Source: Helianthus annuus (taxonomy: Eukaryota > Streptophyta > Magnoliopsida > Asterales > Asteraceae). From it: DNA of 64,000 bases. The position numbers and the translations under genes were made by a program. Below the pieces are notes generated by a model. The model saw nothing but the letters and a program-made list of their open reading frames with translations. It was not told where the DNA came from and did not search any database. Of this stretch, positions 1 through 9,992 are shown piece after piece; position 1 is the stretch's first letter; every line of letters starts with the position of its first letter. The stretch spans positions 122,383,127 to 122,447,126 of the forward strand of contig NC_035435.2 in NCBI RefSeq assembly GCF_002127325.2. Reading direction: 5' to 3'.

Positions 1-523
1 CACTTTTCACGTTAAGTCAATTTATATGTTAAAGGCCCATTTATACGCGAACCTAACTCCATTAATGTATTAGGTATGAATCTTTAGTTGTTATGTTGAG
101 AAAATAAAATAGCTGATGCTTATTTGATTTATTTTCACCCGTATTAGTTTGAAAAACTCAACTACTCTAGCTGCTTATATTTTTAAATATAGTTTTTGGA
201 TACCACTGGTTGTGATTTTTTTAAATGCTCGCTATTCATAGCAATGTAAACCACTGACTTGTGCGTTTAATGTCCACTATCGGATACGACTTTCGATTAT
301 TCCATGAAATCCAAATGAATTCTACAGTTAATTACAGCTCTTTGACTTCTATTATTTTATTAATACGTGCAAGTTTAGAATTCTAGAACAGATCCAAAAT
401 CCATGCTAGATATGATTGTTTTTCTTTAAGCTATTAAACTAAACGAATTTTCAATTGTTTACGTATATAAAATTATGTTGATCAGCTTCATAGAATACAT
501 ATCTGCATTAAACTACTATGAGA
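1..523. other. AT-rich flank, nothing recognised
   Basis: No reading frame, RNA gene or repeat structure could be recognised here. The stretch is AT-rich non-coding DNA to the left of the outer MITE. Confidence 0.5.
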
Positions 524-903
524 CCAAGAGTAATGAGTAATGAGTATTACAGGGGTGTCAAAGGGTTTGATAACGCCCCTAACCCAGCGAGCATTATAAG
601 GATATAAAGAGAGATGAATATTTCTATTATAATGCCAAATAAGGAGAAAAATAGTGGAAAATAGTGATAGAAATGGAGATTAACTATTACATATTTTTTT
701 GAAGAGCTGTATGATACTAACGTGACGGAAAATACCCCTTAGGCCATCCGTAATGGTTAATGCTCCCTAGGGAGCATTTTCTGCCACATCATAACGCACC
801 TTAAAAAATGTGTAATGGTTAACGCCCCTTAATGCACCAATTCCATTATTACTTTCCATTTTTTTCCTTGTCTGGCATTATACTAGATTTGCTCCTTCCT
901 CTT
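524..903. mobile_element. Left part of an outer fold-back MITE
   Basis: The arm starting near GAGTAATGAGTATTACAGGG, followed by GGTTTGATAACGCCCCTAAC, pairs as an imperfect inverted repeat with the right piece at 60206-60299. The stretch near 625-660 (TATAATGCCAAATAAGG) pairs with 845-890 (TTGTCTGGCATTATACTAG). The element is non-coding and is cut at 904 by the giant MULE. Tandem starts of the form CCATCCGTAATGGTTAA and ATGTGTAATGGTTAA at about 741 and 808 suggest related MITE pieces nested inside. The exact outer border and TSD are not resolved; a TWA-type target (PIF/Harbinger) is a guess. Confidence 0.6.
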
Positions 904-904
904 C
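896..904. repeat. Target-site duplication of the host MULE, left copy
   Basis: TTCCTCTTC here is repeated exactly at 60206-60214 next to the opposite end of the giant element. The last C could belong to the element, giving an 8-bp duplication, or to the duplication, giving 9 bp. Nine fits the Mutator superfamily and the transposase carried inside. Confidence 0.8.
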
Positions 905-950
905 AGTGGCGGAACTACAGGGTGGTCAGGAGGGTCCGTTGACCCTCTGA
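905..950 (+). repeat. Left terminal inverted repeat of host MULE
   Basis: It begins AGTGGCGGAAC and has GGAGGGTC about 27 bp in. It matches the inverted right end at 60160-60205, best in the first 11 bp and at the GGAGGGTC block. Confidence 0.65.
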
Positions 951-1758
951 CCACCGGCTGACCATGTATGTTTTGATCCTTCATCCGGTGGGTGTTTGTA
1001 TTTTGACCCCCATGATTCTGAGTTGATGAGTAGTGACAATGAAAAAGAGAGAAAAGTTTAAAAGATGCTCACGGGAATTTTTTTCCGATATGTTCATGGT
1101 TACAGAACTTGCGAGAGGAGAAATGACAATGATGTGAAGAAGACGTGCATAATAGTACATGAAGGGTAATTTAGTAGTTAAACCATCAAAAGGGGTTTAA
1201 CTTCTTAGACTAATACAGTGTCACTAAATCAGTACACAGTGCTATTTTCTTTTCCAAATTTTTTATTTTGTTTTCTAGATATCAAATGTAATGCTAAATA
1301 CTTAATAGTATTTATAATTAATTAATAATTTAAGGTAACTTTTTTATTTTACATGACTTTCCGGTCTTTATTAGCTTTAACTTTGTTATTTTATTTGATT
1401 TAGTTAAAAATGTCAAGATATTTAAATTTATTATTCTTTAGTGATTTTCATTTTTTACATAAGGAAAATGATTAGTATTACAGGGTTAGGATATAATAAG
1501 AAGTTTATTTCACTAGGAAGGATAGGAAGCAATCATGAGCGTCCAATTGCACAATTAACGGTCTAGATTAAAATCAAACTAAAAACTGTCATTTAAACAC
1601 GCTCTCCGGGCTTTCAAGGGTATTGTCGTCAAATTCCAAAAATAACCGCTATTGAATATACACAGAAAGCTTCGAAAAAAAGTTCATTACGTTTTACACT
1701 TCGATCGAACGAACACACACATACTGAAATTTGAGAAAATCAAACTCCATTGAAGTTC
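951..1758 (+). other. MULE subterminal and 5' region of the ULP1-type gene
   Basis: Non-coding and AT-rich. It should hold the promoter and 5' leader of the protease gene starting at 1759. No clear TATA box could be fixed. Unlike the introns downstream, I see no ACGCAAT motif copies here. Confidence 0.4.
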
Positions 1759-1954
1759 ATGGCGTCAACGAGAGATAATTTGAAGGTTTACCTTCGAGTT
1801 ACCGAAAACAAATCCGTATCTCAAAACCCTAAATCATCAAAGAAGCAAAAAACAACATCAGTTGAAGAAAACATCGATCAACAAGGAAAAATTAGCGGAA
1901 AATCAACATTGAAACAACAAACTAGCAGAAAACGCAAAGAGATTTCTCACAATG

Positions 1955-2547
1955 GTAATTTTATATATTTTTGCTTTTTAAACTGTATTCAAATTGCGTT
2001 TTATGAAGTGCAATAGACCTAATATACCATATCCCTTCCCAAAAATTGTTAATGAGTGTTATCTGATCAATGTATGTGCTTAGTTAGATTTGTTATTAGA
2101 GATTGCGTTGCGTTTTATGTTAAAACTATGACCTAATGCTTTTTATAAGATTTATATATTGTGAACTAATGCGTTTTATCTTAAAAGATTAGCAGAAACA
2201 AAGAGATTATTATTATGATAATTGTAATTGAATTTTAAAACATTGCGTTTTATCTTTTCTTTGTATTTGATGAGATACATGTGTTGTTAACTATTGCGTT
2301 TTATCATAATACTGTCTCATATGCTTTTTTTCTTGACTAATGCGTTTTATTTTAAAATATTATAGAAAACAAAATGAGATTATGTAATGTTAATTTACTG
2401 AGTTAATTTGATATGATGTAAAGTATTGCGTTTTATCTTAAAACTGTGAACTACTGCTTTTTATCTTAATATTGTTAACTAATGTGTTTTATCTTAAATT
2501 TGTTAATTGACAATGTTTCATTATTCTATTTAAAGATAAAAAAACAA
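1955..2547 (+). repeat. Intron with TTGCGTTTTAT motif copies
   Basis: The intron carries about seven copies of the core (A/T)TTGCGTTTTAT(C/G), for example near 1996, 2105, 2243, 2293 and 2427, plus near matches. This is the reverse complement of the ATAAAACGCAAT seen elsewhere in the host MULE. All copies in this intron point the same way. Confidence 0.8.
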
Positions 2548-3525
2548 GAGGAAAAACAGAAAAGGAGAAGCAAGAAAGTGGTGATTGAATCTTCAGAAGA
2601 TACAGATTCTGTTTCAAAAGATGAAAATACTAGGGGAGCTATAGTTCTGCATAGTTCTGAACAACAACAACAAGTAAATTCATGTAACATAAAATGCATT
2701 AAACATAATTTCATGAAAAAATATATGTTTCTAAAACACTTGAATATATCAGATGATGATTTTGTTGATCCACTACCAAGAGTGAAGCAGACAAAATATC
2801 AATCAAAGAAAAAGAAGGAAAAGTCAGAATCAAAACCAAAGAGATCATTGAGGAAAGATAAAACATAAGAACAGCCAGAAGAACAACCATATTATGATTA
2901 CGACGGAAAAAAATCAACATAAGATGTGCAGTCAATAATCACTTAACGATTATATTGAAAATTTGTCAAAAGAGCAAAAGAAAGTTGTTAGAGAAATAGG
3001 GTTTGGCAGCATACTATCAATCAAGTTGCATTCAGTTCCACGCAAATTCGGATATTGGCTAGTAAAAAACTTTGATGCTGAAAATGATGAGATAAATACT
3101 GGAGATGAAAAGATTAAGATCACAGCTGATTTGATCCAAAAGGTATTTCAAATACCAAATGGAAAAATAAAGATTGAGGAAAATTGAGGCTAAAAGAAAC
3201 TGATCTTACAATTAAATTCTGGCGCAGTCAATTCAGCAAAGATCTTTTGAAGAGAATGTATGCTGCCAACTTAATTAGATATTTAAAAACAAGAAATGAG
3301 CTTGGAAGACTGTTCAAATTAAACTTCTTGGTTATATTTTTTACGGTCATAGCAGAGGCAATGCAAAGTAGTAATGTTAACCAAAGATTCTTGCCATCGA
3401 TGAAAAGTGACAAAAATACCCAAGATTTTAATTGGTGTGAATATATTTTGAATGTTTTAAGGCGTACAAGAAGACAATGGCCTGGAAATGAGAAGACCTT
3501 CAATGGACCTATTGGATTGCTAGCG

Positions 3526-3900
3526 GTATGAAATCTGATCTTGCATTATTGCTACATGTTATGTTGAATGCTTGTTTAGGCTGCTTGTTTATATGCTTTA
3601 TTTAAAATATACTTGTTTAAAACGCAATTTATATAAAGTTACAAAACGCAATGACTTGTTTATATGCTTTGTTTAACATTTGTTTGTTTAAAACACAACG
3701 TTTATAAAGTTACAAAACGCAATGACTTGTTTATATGCTTTGTTCAAAATATGCTTGATTAAAACGCAATGCTTGTTTAAAACGCAATGTATATAAAGTT
3801 ACAAAAAAATTAGTTATGTAAGTTGTTTACAATGATTTATATTATAAAACGCAACAAAATTAGTATTGAGTATTTTTTTAAAACGCAATGATTCATACAG
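3526..3900 (+). repeat. Intron with AAAACGCAAT motif copies
   Basis: About eight copies of AAAACGCAA(T/C) occur in 375 bp, in the orientation opposite to the first intron. One decayed form, AAAACACAAC, has a G-to-A change in the CpG. Confidence 0.8.
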
Positions 3901-4026
3901 ATTCTATATGCTTACAAAAAGCAAGGATTTGAAGATGCTGAACAGACTGAAGAGTTCTCTCTAGATAAAATTGACTCTACAACTTTACAAGAATTTGAAG
4001 ATGAATTGGAAATTGCTGCGCAAAAT

Positions 4027-7000
4027 TGTAACACCTCGAATTTTTGTGTCCAATGATGTGTTAACACGTGTCATTTGTTTACACGTGGCATCTATAATAA
4101 ATAAAGGACTAATTTTGACAAACCTTGAAAGTATATAAATTCGAGGGTTATAAAATGTCAACAAGGGTAAATATACTGTATAGTATCCCTAAATAATGCT
4201 TAAACATTCAAACGAATAAATTATAGATCGTACAAAAACAAAACGCGGAAGAAAGTGAGAGATTACAAACTACAGGGGTTAACTGTGTCAACATGTTTAA
4301 TAATACCTCTGAGTGACCCTTTAACGTTCCAAAGACTTTGTAACGGTATCATACCCTCACTAAAATAATATATATGAATTTCGCGAAGTTTCGATATGAA
4401 ACGAGAAAGTTACGATCGAATTCGTAGAAGAAGGGTTAAAAGCGTCAATAGTGAAAGTTAAGGCTTTCAGAATAATTAAATAAATAAACCGGGGACTTTA
4501 TAATGCGGGTAAATAACACGAGGCCCCTATCGGTAAATAACCGAGGGCCAAACCGCAAAGTTACCCCTTCAAACCCGAAAGGTCAGGTAAATCATTACGA
4601 AAGATTTCGTTATTAATGGCCGGATTCTACAATCATTGCAAAAAGATTTAAAATTTCTGAAATCTTAACCCTACGCGGCCCGCATTGCATAATGGGTTAA
4701 GTTGAGGCGGGCCGCGAGCCTCCTCAACTACGCGTCTGATCTTCTAATCCCAGGCGGCCCGCATTGTAAACGCATGGAACCTCCATGCGGGCCGCATTGG
4801 ACGCCCAGATGCAGAAACTTTGTGTTTTCTTGACTTTTGAGCATTGTGAACGATCAACCTCCAATAAATGAGGCATGGGTGCCCCCTACTCGACCCATAC
4901 ACCTCTGGGACACCTACCCATCACCTCTGGACTCTTGTGGTAGTTGTAATGATCATAGAGGCATGACATTTGCTATAAATAGCACTAGTATGCAACATAA
5001 CCTTCACAACATCAAAACACACACTTCTGATCATTTCAAGAGCTCTCAAGTCCTTTTTCTCTGCTCCATATTCAAGTTCTAACTTCTGTAAGTTACCTTG
5101 ATCATCCATTGTTCAGTTTATGCTTAGTTTTTAGCTAAAAACCAAACCGTCGTAACTACGGTTTGACTTTACAATAAATCAGTAATGGTTCAGTCTTATG
5201 ACGAATCAAAAGTGGTTATGAGTTGGTATTTACGTGGGTAATAAACCTCTGAAATGGTTCCCCCTGATCACCACTCTAACTATGTCAAATGTCGAGTCAA
5301 ACGTGCGGTTAAAAAGTCAACAGAAAGCTATTTTAGCGATTTATGCATAATCTGTAATGTATATGTTATGGAACCTGTTTTGACAATCATAAAACATGAT
5401 AATAAGTATATAAACCTGTTTGCGCTCGTTTGAATCGATCATTTACTATATAGAACCGGTTCGGAGCCGAATGTCGCAAAAGTTTGACTTTTGCTTTGAC
5501 TTCAGTTCTAACCCGTTTTAGTGAGGTATAAATATACCTTAGGACTCTCTTAGGACCAGGTCACATGTTGGTATACGCCTCTGTGGTCGGTTCATGAGTT
5601 ATCCGAGTCTTTTACGTATTTCCGTCATTCGCCTAAAAGTTGACCGTAACGGCCTTTTAAAATTAAAACGAGTATTTCGGACACGTGAACGGACCAAAAC
5701 CTTGCTTGTTAAATTATAAGCATGTCCTTAAAGTTTCACGTCAATCCGAGACCTAGAATGAGAGTTATGCTAAAAGGCGCACTTTTAAGAAAGTTTTGTA
5801 ATTAACGGCGCAATTAGCATAACGCCCATCTAACCCAAGTTTTCGTCACCAAAACTTTTACCCACTGTGGTAAAATAATATTTTGGGAATTTTAAAGATT
5901 TTTAATAATTTTTACCTTGCTCATAACCTGCGGTTATGGCTGCGGTTCGGTAAATACCGAATATACCCTTTTTGGCCAAAACAGGAGTTCTACAAGGTCT
6001 TTTGACCCGATTCCAGTTGCTACTGGTTTTAAATAATAAATAAAGTATTTTAAGCTTTATAAGCTGTTCGGGAAACTCAGATTTCCTGTAGAACTCGAAA
6101 AGCCTTTTTAAAGTCTTTAAAATGACCGAAAAGCCCCTACGGGGCATAATATTAACTTAAACTCGTTACGGGCATTACGGAAGGTATCCTACTGATACCA
6201 AAATACTTTTAAGGCATATTGACTTAGGAAATAAGCGTAGGACACTTATGATTAACCGTTTCGCCTGTTTGCGCACACGGTACGGCTCATGAAACTAGTT
6301 TTCGTGCAATAGCCGATATGGGTCAGATTATATTATTTGAACCCCAAAATCCAGAGTATGAACTATAAACCCATATAAAACCAGTCACTGAACTTGTTGG
6401 GTCCAAATCATACTCCATTCTCGGTTTTCGCCTTTTCGTGCGAATTAACCATATCTATATATCGGAATCAACCGGTTTAAGCTACGGCTAATATAAGGAC
6501 CGTTAGGATTCTAAGAGGTTAATTAAAACCTTCGTTCCAGATTAGGAGCCCCAGTATAAGCTATCAGTGACTTGATCTAAATTAAGGATTAATACTTGCA
6601 AAGGTAAATACTTTAACTTATTTCCCCTATACGGGCTTGGGTTACGGTATGTTAATACCGCTTGATTGAGCATTATATTTTTCCATCGCTTAGGTGGTTA
6701 ATTAAATAATATGATCGGCTCATTTAAACAGTTTTGTTTCTTAAAAGCCTTTGGGGGGGTTTAATGACCGTTGTCCCGGATATCCTTGGCATCATTTTAC
6801 GAAATGGCCACGACCATCGACATCCCGGTGTAGGCGTACACCCGGTATAAAGTGTCGACATTAAAATTAAAAGACGTAGCCGTTGGTTTTTATACTACGG
6901 TTTTACGCAACGTGGTGTGTCTATAAATCTTTAACCCGGCACGACCCGGGCTACTGAACGCATAAAAGAGCATGTAAAACGTTCACAAGATCATTATGAA

Positions 7001-7419
7001 TTTTCCCAAGTTATAAAAGAGTTTGTGCCTTGTGCATTCAAATCAATTTTAATAAACATTTTCAAATGTGTCAGTTGAATGTATTTACCAGTGTAAACTG
7101 ACGTATTTTCCCCAAAAAGATTAAGTGCAGGTACCTAAACGTAATTGGCTGGTATTAGCTCCCTAGCGTCGGGATAAGCCTCGCAAGCTTGATTGCAGTA
7201 TCTGATGGAACAATACTTTATCTTTATTTACGATCCACTGTGGATATTCAACTTCTGTAATACATTGATATTATGATCAGAGGTTGAAATTTATATATTT
7301 ATCTTATGCTTCCGCTGTGCATTATATAATTGTGTGGTTTGACTATATTGTTGCCAACATCGTCACGGTAATCCCCCACGGGGCCCACCGGTGAGACACG
7401 TGGAAATCGGGGTGTGACA
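4027..7419 (+). repeat. Element 1 5' LTR
   Basis: Begins TGTAACACCTCG and ends GGGGTGTGACA, 3393 bp. It drives transcription and supplies the R/U5 region. It has several CpG-rich GCGGCCCGC/GCGGGCCGC boxes at about 4675-4800 followed by a TATA box at 4973. Small open frames inside it also occur in the 3' copy and are not credible genes. Confidence 0.93.
4973..4982 (+). promoter_or_regulatory. TATA box in element 1 5' LTR
   Basis: CTATAAATAG lies mid-LTR downstream of the GC-rich boxes, with an identical copy at 15522-15531 in the 3' LTR. Transcription would be expected to start some 30 bp downstream, which defines the U3/R border. Confidence 0.65.
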
Positions 7420-7422
7420 GGT

Positions 7423-7434
7423 TGGTATCAGAGC
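7423..7434 (+). promoter_or_regulatory. Primer binding site (tRNA-iMet), element 1
   Basis: TGGTATCAGAGC, 3 bp after the LTR end, matches the complement of the plant initiator tRNA-Met 3' end, the usual primer for Ty3 elements. Confidence 0.9.
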
Positions 7435-7592
7435 CAACATTGAGTGAATTAAACACTACCCTATTGTGTTTAATCTCAGTGACACAATTGCACATACTCG
7501 AGTCTAGACAAGAACTTAGGACAAATTCGGATTAATGCTCCTTTTTGTCTTTATTTTTCGATTTGATTTTTAATAAGTTTTGGAGCAGGAAA

Positions 7593-8807
7593 ATGCCACC
7601 CGTTATATTCCGAGGAAGAGGAAGGGGAAGAAGAGGCCGAGGAGAAATCGTGACACATCACGATCAAGAAGCTGGACCATCTGGTACAAGACATCCTTCG
7701 ATGACACGGAGCGAAGAGCCACAACGACGAAGAGATCTTTACGAACCAGCGAGACATTCCACTTCGCACAGCTCAACGCCATCCTACCGGCACTCCTTTG
7801 GGCCAGACTCAGAAAATGATCCCAACAATCCACAACCTTCCTTCATACCTCTACAACGTTCGGTATCGCACCGAAACTACGACGACCCTACTCCGTACTA
7901 CATAGGTCAGTTTAATCCGGCTGACTACATACAGGAACCTTCAGGTTTTGTTCCACTAGGGCCACAAGACCACTTTTCTGAAGATCCCATGGAGGAAGAT
8001 GAGGATCCTACTGAACCAGCTCGTGGTACGCCCACGCATCCGATAGAAGTTTCTGATGGGTCATCCTTCCATGGAACGCCCTATCAAGGACCTGACAGTT
8101 TCCAAGCGATGTTTGACCGACATGAATGGTACTACACGCCATCTCGACAGACATCTCAACAACCGGGACATCCACAGGATCCCTCTGGGGATTCACGCTT
8201 TGAGGCAGTTACGCCACCACCTCCGCCACCGGCACAACCAGTAATACCTGATCCGCCGAGGCGTAGGAGGACCAATGCTCGTATGTCTACGCGAGGAGGA
8301 GGGGGTATCCACTTCAGCACTCCTCGACATTCTAGTAGTAGCCACTATCCGCCGCTACAAGAAGAAGGACCTTCAAGTCCTATACAGGAGGCGAACTCCG
8401 CACCTACTGCACGAAATTCGCCACCATTTGGGTATGACCAACCCATACCAGCTTACACAGGTCCAACGGCTTACAACCCGTTTGAACCATCACAAGCACA
8501 ATACAACTACGGCTATGAGCGCGACCCATATGTGGTGTCGGCTAGATATAATGCGCGCTACCCTGACGGAGCACATGGAAACATGGGACCACCGGATTAC
8601 TCAGCTCATGGGTATCCAATACCTCCCAGACCTCCAGTTCCGCATCAAGCGCCACAACCACGATTCTCTCCTCCTGAACAGGAAGAAATACTCCATCGAC
8701 TAGATCGTGTGGAGAGAGAGTTCGAGGAAGAAAAGAAAAGCCACCGAGGATTTCTCAAGGGCTTGGCGAACCTACTAAAGGGCAAAAAGAAGAAACGTGA
8801 CCATTAG
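7593..8807 (+). CDS. ORF0 of element 1: proline-rich protein of unknown function
   Basis: An intact 404-residue frame between PBS and gag. I chose the ATG at 7593 because it aligns with the ORF0 starts of elements 2 and 3. The N-terminus is Arg/Gly-rich (FRGRGRGRRGRG). The middle is Pro/Ser/His-rich with shared blocks: ARHS, SFGP, a VPLGPQDHF block, GTPTHPIEVSDGS, then DSF and WYYTPSR. The C-terminus is a charged helix (EEILHRLDRVEREFEEE) ending in FLKGLANLLKGKKKK. There is no signal peptide, membrane span or enzymatic motif. All three Ty3 elements here carry it, so it is an element gene. The disordered, basic ends suggest nucleic-acid or Gag binding, which is inference only. Confidence 0.85.
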   Translation: MPPVIFRGRGRGRRGRGEIVTHHDQEAGPSGTRHPSMTRSEEPQRRRDLYEPARHSTSHSSTPSYRHSFGPDSENDPNNPQPSFIPLQRSVSHRNYDDPTPYYIGQFNPADYIQEPSGFVPLGPQDHFSEDPMEEDEDPTEPARGTPTHPIEVSDGSSFHGTPYQGPDSFQAMFDRHEWYYTPSRQTSQQPGHPQDPSGDSRFEAVTPPPPPPAQPVIPDPPRRRRTNARMSTRGGGGIHFSTPRHSSSSHYPPLQEEGPSSPIQEANSAPTARNSPPFGYDQPIPAYTGPTAYNPFEPSQAQYNYGYERDPYVVSARYNARYPDGAHGNMGPPDYSAHGYPIPPRPPVPHQAPQPRFSPPEQEEILHRLDRVEREFEEEKKSHRGFLKGLANLLKGKKKKRDH

Positions 8808-8844
8808 CCCTTAATAGTTGTACTACTATAATTTCTACTTTAAA

Positions 8845-8915
8845 ATAAGTCCCTACGTGGACTTATCTTTAGTCCTTGCATGGACACCTATCTTGTATTA
8901 GTCCCTGCGTGGACT
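8845..8915 (+). ncRNA. Hairpin array, element 1 (three stem-loops)
   Basis: Three short stem-loops lie just after the ORF0 stop. The first is 8845-8866, ATAAGTCC/GGACTTAT, with loop CTACGT. The second is 8872-8885, GTCC/GGAC, with loop TTGCAT. The third is 8900-8915, AGTCC/GGACT, with loop CTGCGT. The same arrangement with different but still paired stems recurs in elements 2 and 3, which argues for a structured RNA. Function unknown. Confidence 0.65.
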
Positions 8916-9169
8916 TGTCACTTATTTTAAAACCTCTCTGGAAGTATGTACTAATTGAAAGACCCGTTTAGGGCAATATGTAATTGTATTTGAGATTTTG
9001 GAATGTATGTTATGAGTTTTGTTTTATTATGTATAAAGATAAATCAAAACCATTCCTTTTACATTGATCTGCCTAAATAAAAAAAAAATCTTAAAAGGTG
9101 AAACCTAGCTTGGGGTCTTTTAAGATCTAGTCAAGATGGTACGACCTAACTGAAAAGATTCTGATTCCC

Positions 9170-9195
9170 TGTTAACCTCTGTACGCATGTTAACA
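9170..9195 (+). ncRNA. Conserved TGTTAAC hairpin, element 1
   Basis: TGTTAACCT and ATGTTAACA flank an 8-nt loop, a 9-bp stem with one mismatch. The same hairpin with a perfect stem is present at 32865-32890 and 44269-44294. Its place in the leader before gag would suit a packaging or dimerisation signal, but that is inference. Confidence 0.6.
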
Positions 9196-9317
9196 TTCAT
9201 GGCAGAGGTGATTCGTTAAAATCACGCTCGTCATTCTTATACAATAATCCTTTAAGGATTTCAAAACCCAATTAAATGATATATAAATCGTGGGTTAAAT
9301 CACCAATGAAGGTGATC

Positions 9318-9662
9318 AATATTATAAAGACATCCATTAGTGATGCAATGCCTACGGGCCAGTATTATAAAGACATCCATTAGTGATGCAATGCCTACGG
9401 GCTAATATTATTAAAACATCCATTAGTGATGCAGTGCCTACGGGCCAGAATTATTAAAACATCCATTAGTGATGTAGTGCCTACGGGCCAGTATTATTAA
9501 AACATCCATTAGTGATGTAATGCCTACGGGCCAGTATTATTAAAACATCCATTAGTGATGTAGTGCCTACGGGCCAATATTATTAAAATATCCATTAGTG
9601 ATGTAAGTGCCTACGGGCCAACCATATTAAGACATCCATTAGAGGTGTAGTGCCTATGGGCC
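9318..9662 (+). repeat. Tandem repeat, 8 units of 43-44 bp
   Basis: Eight head-to-tail units share the cores ACATCCATTAGTGATG and GTGCCTACGGGCC, with unit starts at 9318, 9361, 9404, 9447, 9490, 9533, 9576 and 9620. Unit 7 is 44 bp. The last unit is the most diverged. The array is present only in element 1, in the untranslated leader before gag. Confidence 0.92.
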
Positions 9663-9992
9663 ATAATAATTGTCTTATAAAGACAAAAGGCAGTGGTAGT
9701 CTATGACTCTCTGTCAGAAAGAGATGAAAAGAACTACGGTTCAAATCTCTATGCCTTTTGATTCTATGAAATCTCGGCTAATATTATAGAACATCATCAT
9801 GATTAGGCTTTATGCCGCCAATACTATTTATACAGTTAAAATAGGATATATTCAAATCCTAATATTTAATGAAATAAAAAGTTAACCAAATATGGTCTCT
9901 GTACCATGGTTGACAAATTGTCATAAAAGACAATCATATAATAATCTCCTAAATTAAAATTTTGTTATCTTCTCTAACAGATTCAAGTTACA

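Larger units (their letters stand above)
1759..4026 (+). pseudogene. MULE ULP1-type gene, N-terminal part (broken)
   Basis: The first exon (1759-1954) encodes a basic, low-complexity N-terminus beginning MASTRDNLKVYLRV and ends at a GT donor. A Lys/Glu-rich exon (about 2548-2673) follows. A third exon (2753-3525) carries the domain typical of ULP1-bearing MULEs: VVREIGFGSILSIKL, then FGYWLVKNFD, KITADLIQKVF, FKLNFLV, NQRFLPS and NWCEYI. A fourth exon begins at 3901 and is cut by element 1 at 4026, which leaves the target copy AAAAT. Stops near 2866 and 2919 and a frameshift near 3185 show decay. In such elements this region precedes a C48 cysteine protease, as it does here from 19963. Exon borders are inferred from frame and GT/AG sites. 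Confidence 0.65.
8808..9992 (+). other. Element 1 inter-ORF leader
   Basis: Non-coding stretch of about 1.2 kb between ORF0 and gag-pol. It holds the hairpin array, a CCCGTTTAGGG box, the TGTTAAC hairpin and the 43-bp tandem repeats, each listed separately. Elements 2 and 3 have colinear leaders without the tandem repeats. Confidence 0.7.

Noticed and set aside
4837..5082. 81-codon open frame, repeated at 15386-15631
   Set aside because: It lies in both LTRs of element 1 and spans the TATA box, so it would be cut by the transcription start. Its duplication follows from LTR duplication, not coding selection.
7593..8807. ORF0 as an envelope-like protein
   Set aside because: It precedes gag rather than following pol and has no signal peptide, transmembrane segment or glycoprotein features.
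9318..9662. CRISPR-like array
   Set aside because: The units are directly adjacent with no unique spacers, and the setting is a plant retrotransposon leader.
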